A DNA stretch of 16,223 nt from an uncultured Zoogloea sp. (GTDB lineage: Bacteria > Pseudomonadota > Gammaproteobacteria > Burkholderiales > Rhodocyclaceae): positions 1 through 16,223 of the forward strand of contig CALBTT010000122.1 in NCBI GenBank assembly GCA_937967645.1. The letters are read 5' to 3'. The position numbers were made by a program, and so were the translations under genes. Positions 16,180 through 16,223 of this stretch are shown one piece after another. Position 1 is the first letter of the stretch, and each line of letters begins with the position of its first letter. The notes beneath the pieces are model-generated. The model saw nothing but the letters and a program-made list of their open reading frames with translations, was not told the DNA's origin and searched no databases.

Positions 16180-16223
16180 AGATCGGAAGAGCGTCGTGTA
16201 GGGAAAGAGTGTAGATCTCGGTG
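16180..16223. other. Illumina adapter sequence (assembly artefact)
   Basis: The last 44 bases start AGATCGGAAGAGCGTCGTGT and end GTGTAGATCTCGGTG. As far as I recall it, this is an exact match to the reverse complement of the Illumina TruSeq universal (P5/Read 1) adapter, broken off before its final bases. It is not genomic. The true genomic sequence ends at 16179. Confidence 0.98.

Overview
This window is a GC-rich chromosomal segment with strongly G/C-ending codons. It most likely comes from a Betaproteobacterium, probably of the Rhodocyclales/Rhodocyclaceae type. Support for this is the RegB/RegA redox pair, the HslV with a short N-terminal propeptide, the DUF485-ActP pair and the ETF-ubiquinone oxidoreductase next to an acyl-CoA dehydrogenase. 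The placement is inferred from gene content alone. The right-hand 44 bases are not biological: they are an Illumina sequencing adapter, so the window is the end of an untrimmed draft contig.

Layout, left to right. (1) 1-2183, plus strand: the tail of an acyl-CoA dehydrogenase, an inverted pair of REP-like palindromes, and ETF-QO, which passes fatty-acid oxidation electrons to quinone. (2) 2280-4326, plus: a DUF485 membrane protein coupled to an ActP-like cation/carboxylate symporter, closed by a strong UUCG-loop terminator. (3) 4385-5946, minus: a membrane, coiled-coil, double-zinc-ribbon protein and a cold-shock protein with its own terminator. (4) 6297-8484, plus: a tightly overlapping operon of redox sensor kinase (RegB-like), response regulator (RegA-like) and Hsp15 (HslR). 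(5) 8501-9373, minus: an AEC-family permease. (6) 9517-12729, minus: the HslVU protease genes with a heat-shock-type promoter, and upstream of them a duplicated STAS-domain protein. (7) 12801-16179, minus: a metal (probably zinc) uptake operon ordered outer-membrane barrel, periplasmic binding protein, ATPase, permease. The barrel gene is cut by the contig end.

The genes fall into recognisable functions: fatty-acid/acetate catabolism feeding the quinone pool, redox sensing of that pool, stress responses (Csp, Hsp15, HslVU) and metal acquisition. I found no CRISPR array, transposon, prophage, tRNA or rRNA, and no convincing novel multi-gene system. The observations most worth a second look are: an internal duplication in the STAS protein, a sigma32-like promoter so close to the hslV start that the mRNA would be nearly leaderless, conservation of the RegB redox cysteine with a candidate RegA box upstream, the compact metal transporter operon, and the adapter contamination.
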